The notes below the pieces were generated by a model. That model was not told where the DNA came from and did no database searches. It was given only the letters and a program-made list of their open reading frames with translations. This document shows positions 4,860 through 8,340 of a stretch of 8,340 nt of DNA, piece by piece. Both the position numbers and the translations under genes were made by a program. Numbering within the stretch: the stretch's first letter is position 1; every line of letters starts with the position of its first letter. Where the stretch lies: assembly GCA_005788585.1 (NCBI GenBank), contig SYBY01000085.1, positions 1 to 8,340 of the forward strand, written 5' to 3'. This stretch comes from Actinomycetota bacterium (GTDB lineage: Bacteria; Actinomycetota; Thermoleophilia; Solirubrobacterales; Solirubrobacteraceae).

Positions 4860-6067
4860 GCGGGTGCGGGTTCCCCGGGTGGGTCCGCACCGCCGCCATC
4901 GTCCTCATCGGGCGCCTGCGCGGTCCCGCCGACCGGGAGCGCCGGGCCGCCCTCCCCCCGCGGGGGCAGCTGGCTCTGCTGGCGGCTCGTCCACCACTCG
5001 TTGAGCAGGATCTGGATCGACGCGGCAATCGGGATCGCGAGCAGTGCGCCGAGGATCCCGAGCAGGGTGCCGCCCAGCAGGACCGCGACGATCGTGACGA
5101 ACGGCGAGACGTTCACCGTGCGCTTCTGGATCTGGGGCTGGATGAGGTGGTTCTCGAACTGCTGGTAGAGCACCGCCCAGATCGCCCAGATGATCGTGGT
5201 GGTCGGGAAGTCGGTGAACAGGGTCACCAGCCCGATGAGGACCGCCGCGATCGTCGCGCCGACCATGGGGATGAGCGACGCCAGCCCGGCCATGACCGCC
5301 AGCGGCCCGGCGAACGGCACGCCGAGGATGGTCATCGCGATGTAGTTGGCGATGCCCGCGACGAACGCCACCGCAATCGCCCCGGCAAAGTACCCGCCCA
5401 CGGCGGCCGCGATCCGGCGCAGCACGCGATCGAGTTGCTCCGCGCGCGCCGGCGGCTGCAGCTCGATGATCCGCCTGGCCCAGCCGGGGCCGCCGGAGAC
5501 CATGAAGACGCTCAGGATGAGGATCGTGAGGATCGCGAACAGCGAGCTGACGATGCCGAACCCGACGTCCTGCAGGATCGTCGCCGCGTCGCCGATGCGC
5601 GCGGGGAGCTTCTCCGCCTCCTCTTCGAGCTTCGTCGTGACGTCGTACTCGGCCTCCAGCTCACGCAGGCGGTCGTTGTTCTCGACGAACTCCGTGATGT
5701 CCTGGGCGTAGCCGGGCACGTCGTTGACGAGCTTGTTGCCCTCGGTCACCAGCGGCGGGACGAGGATCGCGCCGAGGCCGACCGGGGTCAGGATGAGGCC
5801 GACGTAGACGAGGGTGATCGCCAGCCACCGCGGCATGAACTGCTCCAGGCGACCGGCGAGCGTGGCCAGCGGCACCGCGATGAACGCGGCGATGATCAGC
5901 CAGGTCAGCGGGGTGCGCAGCTGGATGATCAGGTACAGCGCGAGGACCACCGCGACGATGATCAGGACCGAGCGCAGGATGGCCTTCGGCGCGAGGACCT
6001 CCTCGCGGTGGACGACGACGGGCAGGGGCTCCTGCGATGCGTCGTCGGGCTGATCGTCTGGCACCAC
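4856..6067 (-). CDS. AI-2E family transporter (PF01594, UPF0118; 403 aa)
   Basis: This is a multi-pass membrane protein of the family that includes TqsA and YdiK. Some members export autoinducer-2, others are reported Na+/H+ antiporters, so the substrate is open. Membrane segments lie at about 30-50, 54-72, 81-106, 168-192, 218-247, 250-283, 290-302 and 322-356, with a charged helical domain at about 110-160 between the third and fourth. Family motifs are GLASLIPMVGATIAAVL (261-277), YQQFENHLIQPQI (301-313) and the last helix pair with LLGILGALLAIPIAA (335-349). The tail after 365 is disordered and rich in Pro, Gly and Asp. The frame is open to 6130, but I chose GTG 6067 because an AGGA-like or -10-like CAGGAT precedes it and the extra residues upstream are Arg-rich non-membrane filler. 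A second GTG at 6064 is equally possible. It is divergent from the epimerase gene. Confidence 0.88.
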   Translation of the reverse strand: MVPDDQPDDASQEPLPVVVHREEVLAPKAILRSVLIIVAVVLALYLIIQLRTPLTWLIIAAFIAVPLATLAGRLEQFMPRWLAITLVYVGLILTPVGLGAILVPPLVTEGNKLVNDVPGYAQDITEFVENNDRLRELEAEYDVTTKLEEEAEKLPARIGDAATILQDVGFGIVSSLFAILTILILSVFMVSGGPGWARRIIELQPPARAEQLDRVLRRIAAAVGGYFAGAIAVAFVAGIANYIAMTILGVPFAGPLAVMAGLASLIPMVGATIAAVLIGLVTLFTDFPTTTIIWAIWAVLYQQFENHLIQPQIQKRTVNVSPFVTIVAVLLGGTLLGILGALLAIPIAASIQILLNEWWTSRQQSQLPPRGEGGPALPVGGTAQAPDEDDGGGADPPGEPAPA

Positions 6068-6072
6068 GCCGT

Positions 6073-6095
6073 CATCCTGCCGACCCCTCAGGATG
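6073..6095. promoter_or_regulatory. Inverted repeat at the start of the AI-2E-family gene
   Basis: CATCCTG (6073-6079) and CAGGATG (6089-6095) are perfect 7-bp inverted copies separated by nine bases. The left arm, read on the minus strand, is CAGGAT ending six bases before GTG 6067. That can be read either as a weak -10 hexamer for a leaderless message or as a Shine-Dalgarno-like site. The repeat could be an operator or chance. Confidence 0.3.
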
Positions 6096-6147
6096 GATCG
6101 CACCCGCGCACCCGTCCAGGCGCGGGGCACGCTTTCCCGCCCGGCCG

Positions 6148-6153
6148 TAGAGT
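6148..6153 (+). promoter_or_regulatory. -10-like TAGAGT of the epimerase gene, leaderless layout
   Basis: TAGAGT is followed by exactly six bases and then GTG 6160. No Shine-Dalgarno sequence is present. The TAG of the hexamer is also an in-frame stop, so GTG 6160 is the first possible start after it. The expected transcription start would fall on or next to the G of GTG, as in leaderless actinobacterial messages. Confidence 0.5.
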
Positions 6154-6159
6154 CACCCT

Positions 6160-7221
6160 GTGTCGGTCACGCTGGTCACGGGGAGCACGGGTCTGGTCGG
6201 CTCGTATGTCGCACGTCTGCTCGCCGAGCGGGGGGACACCCTGCGCCTGACCGTCCGCGAGGGCTCCCCCCTCGGGGGCATCGCCGACATCGAGGCCGAG
6301 CGGGTCCGCTGCGACCTGCGCGACCGCCGTGCGGTGCGCCGCGCGCTGCGCGATGTCGACCGCGTCTTCCACGTCGCCGGCAAGACGTCCCTGCGCGCGC
6401 CGCGCGAGGCGCTCTTCAGCGCGAACGTCGACGCCACGCGGATCCTCATGGAGGAGGCCCAGCGCGCCGGGGTCGAGCGGGTCGTGCACACGTCGTCGAT
6501 GGCCGCGGTCGGGCCCGCGCCGTGGGGCGGGACCACGGACGAGCGCCAGCCGTTCCCGGTCGAGGCGCAGGGCATCAACTACGTCGACAGCAAGCGCGAG
6601 GGCGAAGCCGAGGCCCTGCGCGCGGCCGCACGCGGGCTGCCCGTCGTCATCGTCTGCCCCGCCCACGTCTTCGGCCGCGGCGACGTGCGCCGCTCGTCGA
6701 CCGAGCTCGTCCGGCGCTACCTGCGGCGCGAGATCCCCGCCTACGTCGACGGGGCACTGAACATCGTCGACGTCGAGGACGTCGCCCGCGGGCACCTGCT
6801 CGCCGACGAGCACGGCGGGATCGGCGAGCGCTACCTGCTCGGTAACCGCAACTTCACCCTCGACCGGCTCTTCGCCGACCTCGGGCGGATCACCGGCATC
6901 GAGCCGCCCGCGATCAAGCTCCCGCGTGCCGCCGCGCTGCAGGTGGCCATGGCCATGGAGGCGCTGCCCGGTCGCCCTGCCGTGACGACCCAGGAGATCC
7001 GCGTCGCCGCCCTGTGGTGGGCGTTCCGCTCGACGAAGGCCAAGCGTGAGCTGGGGTGGACGCCCTCGCACCACGAGGACACGCTCGAGGCGACCGTGGA
7101 CTGGTACCGCGAGCGTGAGGCCCGCGTGCTCGCGCCTCCCGGGACCCGCCAGCCCATCGCGCTGCGGGCCGCCGGGTTCGGCGTCCGCCGCGTCGGCGGC
7201 GTGCTGGGCAGGCTGACCTAG
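6160..7221 (+). CDS. NAD-dependent epimerase/dehydratase, extended SDR, HpnA/DFR-like (353 aa)
   Basis: This is a soluble nucleotide-dependent oxidoreductase or epimerase. The Rossmann motif TGSTGLVG (7-14, GxxGxxG) is at the N-terminus. The catalytic set is visible as TSS (111-113) and Y141-x-x-x-K145 in NYVDSKREGE. Other family marks are CDLRD (51-55), VFHVAGKTSL (69-78), NVDATRILMEEA (89-100), LPVVIVCPAHVFGRGD (160-175), NIVDVEDVARGHLLA (201-215) and the C-terminal RELGWTP (296-302). The NAYVD/N-x-V-D-V-x-D-V-A pattern most resembles hopanoid-associated sugar epimerase HpnA and dihydroflavonol-4-reductase-like proteins. No hopanoid gene is in the window, so the substrate is unknown. The last 25 or so residues after the catalytic domain are an Arg/Gly-rich tail. 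GTG 6160 is forced by an in-frame TAG at 6148. The stop overlaps the convergent mtnA stop. Confidence 0.88.
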   Translation: MSVTLVTGSTGLVGSYVARLLAERGDTLRLTVREGSPLGGIADIEAERVRCDLRDRRAVRRALRDVDRVFHVAGKTSLRAPREALFSANVDATRILMEEAQRAGVERVVHTSSMAAVGPAPWGGTTDERQPFPVEAQGINYVDSKREGEAEALRAAARGLPVVIVCPAHVFGRGDVRRSSTELVRRYLRREIPAYVDGALNIVDVEDVARGHLLADEHGGIGERYLLGNRNFTLDRLFADLGRITGIEPPAIKLPRAAALQVAMAMEALPGRPAVTTQEIRVAALWWAFRSTKAKRELGWTPSHHEDTLEATVDWYREREARVLAPPGTRQPIALRAAGFGVRRVGGVLGRLT

Positions 7222-8267
7222 GCCGCGAGCGCGGCGAGGCTCTCCGCGTAGGGCGCGCGGGCGACGCCGCGCTCGGTGACGATCGCGTCGATGAGCTCGG
7301 CCGGCGTGACGTCGAAGGCGGGATTGCGCACCGCGATCCCGTCGGGTGCGACCGCCGTCCCGCCGAACGCGACGACTTCGTCGCCTCCGCGCTCCTCCAC
7401 GGGGATCGCCGCGCCGTCGGGGGTCGACAGGTCGACCGTCGACGTCGGTCCCGCGACGATGAACGGGATCCGCGCGGCCGCGGCAGCCAGGGCGTGCGCG
7501 TAGGTGCCGACCTTGTTCGCCACGTCGCCGTTGGCCGCCACCCGGTCGCAGCCGACGATCACCGCGTCGACCTGGCCCGTCCGGATCAGCCCGGCCGCAG
7601 CGCCGTCGACGAGCAGCTCGAAGCCGATGCCGAGGCGCTGCAGCTCCCATGCCGTGAGCCGCGCGCCCTGGAGGAGGGGCCGCGTCTCGCACGCGAGGAC
7701 CGTCACGTTCGGGTTCGCGTCGGCGAGCGCGGTGATGACCCCGAGGGCGCTGCCCGCGCCCGGGGCAGCCAGCGCGCCCGTGTTGCAGTGGGTGAGGATC
7801 CGCCGCCGGCCGCGCAGCAGCTCGGCGCCCAGACGCGCGATCTCCGCGGCCGCGAGGACCTCCTCACTGTGCACCCGCTCGGCCTCCGCCCGCGCGGCGG
7901 CCGGTGCGGCGCGTTCCCCGAGTTCCCCGGTGGCCCCGCTCGCCGCAGCGTGGACCCGCTCGACGGCGTAGGTGAGGTTCACGGCGGTGGGACGGGACGA
8001 CGAAAGGATCCCGGCCGCCTCGCCGACCGCGGTGGGGGAGGGGTCGGCCGACACCGCCATCGCCAGTCCGTAGGCCGCGGCGACGCCGATGTTCGGGGCA
8101 CCGCGCACCGCCAGCCGCGCGATGGCGTCCGCGGTGTCGCGCGCGCCGGTGAGGGTCAGCCAGCGTTCCTCGGCGGGGAGGAGGGTCTGGTCCAGGAGCT
8201 GCAGCCGCTCGCCGTCCCAGCGCAGCGCGGCGACCGAGCGGGTGGACGAACCGGGCGCGTCGAGCAC
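7218..8267 (-). CDS. mtnA: S-methyl-5-thioribose-1-phosphate isomerase MtnA (349 aa)
   Basis: This enzyme isomerises 5-methylthioribose-1-phosphate to 5-methylthioribulose-1-phosphate in methionine salvage. It belongs to the eIF2B alpha/beta/delta-related family. Family motifs are in order: RGAPNIGVAAAYGL (55-68), SSRPTAVNLTYAVER (90-104), THCNTGALAAPG (159-170) with catalytic C161, ETRPLLQGARLTAWEL (194-209), and VGCDRVAANGDVANKVGTY (238-256) with catalytic D241. IPFIVAGPTSTVD (267-279) and RNPAFDVTPAELI (314-326) close the fold. These are the positions expected from the Bacillus enzyme (Cys160, Asp240), and the length is normal. GTG 8267 is the start: it is six bases after a TAGGCT -10-like box whose TAG is an in-frame stop. 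No other salvage gene is in the window, so the gene stands alone here. Its stop overlaps that of the epimerase gene. Confidence 0.96.
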   Translation of the reverse strand: MLDAPGSSTRSVAALRWDGERLQLLDQTLLPAEERWLTLTGARDTADAIARLAVRGAPNIGVAAAYGLAMAVSADPSPTAVGEAAGILSSSRPTAVNLTYAVERVHAAASGATGELGERAAPAAARAEAERVHSEEVLAAAEIARLGAELLRGRRRILTHCNTGALAAPGAGSALGVITALADANPNVTVLACETRPLLQGARLTAWELQRLGIGFELLVDGAAAGLIRTGQVDAVIVGCDRVAANGDVANKVGTYAHALAAAAARIPFIVAGPTSTVDLSTPDGAAIPVEERGGDEVVAFGGTAVAPDGIAVRNPAFDVTPAELIDAIVTERGVARAPYAESLAALAA

Positions 8268-8273
8268 CGGACA

Positions 8274-8279
8274 AGCCTA
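8274..8279 (-). promoter_or_regulatory. -10-like TAGGCT of mtnA, leaderless layout
   Basis: Read on the minus strand, TAGGCT is followed by TGTCCG (six bases) and then GTG 8267. No ribosome-binding site is visible. It has the same hexamer-to-start spacing as the epimerase gene. GGACA (8269-8273) and TGTCC (8282-8286) form a short inverted repeat around the hexamer. No clear -35 element is seen. Confidence 0.5.
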
Positions 8280-8288
8280 CGTGTCCAC

Positions 8289-8311
8289 CGCGACGGCCTG
8301 CTACCGTCGCG
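8289..8311 (+). promoter_or_regulatory. Inverted repeat overlapping a -10-like TACCGT upstream of the last gene
   Basis: CGCGACGG (8289-8296) and CCGTCGCG (8304-8311) are perfect 8-bp inverted copies separated by seven bases. TACCGT (8302-8307) overlaps the right arm and lies ten bases before ATG 8318. The repeat sits between divergent mtnA and the plus-strand gene, so a bound regulator could affect either. Chance is possible at this GC content. Confidence 0.4.
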
Positions 8312-8317
8312 CGACCC

Positions 8318-8340
8318 ATGCGTCGGATCGCTCTTGGGGC
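8318..8340 (+). CDS. Start of an unidentified gene, cut by the window end
   Basis: ATG 8318 opens MRRIALG and runs off the end after seven full codons. The call rests on the TACCGT -10-like box ten bases upstream and on divergence from mtnA. Two Arg after Met, then hydrophobic residues, would fit a signal peptide or a membrane start, but too little is visible to name a product. Confidence 0.45.

Noticed and set aside
4856..6067. Quorum-sensing locus because of the AI-2E family name
   Set aside because: The family is functionally mixed, and no luxS, lsr or receptor gene is nearby.
6122..6140. GCGGG-N9-CCCGC hairpin as a terminator
   Set aside because: The stem is only five base pairs, there is no T-tract, and it sits between divergent genes where no terminator is needed.
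6152..6179. Three GTCAC direct repeats at the start of the epimerase gene
   Set aside because: Spacing is irregular (14 and 9 bases), and two copies are explained by the encoded Val-Thr codons of the Rossmann strand.
5147..6250. A 367-codon plus-strand frame opposite the AI-2E-family gene
   Set aside because: Its product is dominated by Arg, Asp and His, typical of the antisense of a hydrophobic membrane protein in GC-rich DNA.
6088..7692. A 534-codon minus-strand frame across the epimerase gene and part of mtnA
   Set aside because: It spans two real genes in the wrong frame or strand and is rich in Arg/Gly/Asp. The true mtnA frame is the one with the catalytic motifs.

Overview
The window is very GC-rich DNA (above 70% by eye) with dense, short-spaced genes, frequent GTG starts and -10-like hexamers placed six bases before start codons. 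Together with the gene families (DUF4235-like, holin-like PF07332 and DUF3618 membrane proteins, a THI5-like transporter, mtnA), this suggests a high-GC actinobacterium. Thermoleophilia/Solirubrobacterales is a plausible guess that I cannot prove from sequence alone. It looks like ordinary chromosome: I see no transposase, integrase, tRNA, rRNA, CRISPR array or phage structural gene, and no gene-free stretch longer than 300 bases.

Region 1 (1-2225, plus strand) is a tightly packed gene string. It holds the end of a TetR-type regulator, a 46-residue DUF4235-like membrane peptide, a 412-residue Pro/Glu/Ala-rich acidic protein with a C-terminal membrane anchor, a two-helix holin-like membrane protein, and a 76-residue DUF3618 protein. 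Gaps are 15, -4, 25 and 2 bases, so they are probably co-transcribed. All four genes after the regulator encode small or single-anchor membrane proteins, which suggests an envelope or stress-related module.

Region 2 (2226-4859, plus strand) is a three-gene ABC importer: lipoprotein substrate-binding protein of the NMT1/THI5-like type, ATPase and permease. It resembles the ThiY/ThiZ/ThiX pyrimidine-precursor importers. There is no room for a TPP riboswitch upstream. Instead there is an inverted repeat enclosing a -10-like box and a seven-codon mini-ORF that overlaps the start of the lipoprotein gene.

Region 3 (4856-7221) holds a divergent pair: an AI-2E-family (PF01594) membrane protein on the minus strand and an NAD-dependent epimerase/dehydratase (extended SDR, HpnA/dihydroflavonol-reductase-like) on the plus strand. 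Region 4 (7218-8340) holds mtnA, the methionine-salvage isomerase, on the minus strand, and divergently from it the first seven codons of a plus-strand gene that runs off the window.

The most notable features are the acidic tail-anchored repeat protein and its membrane-protein operon, the compact promoter architecture, and two convergent gene pairs that each share one CTAG as stop codon on both strands. I found no clear evidence for a wholly new system. The best candidate for something undescribed is the 187-2225 membrane-protein cluster.
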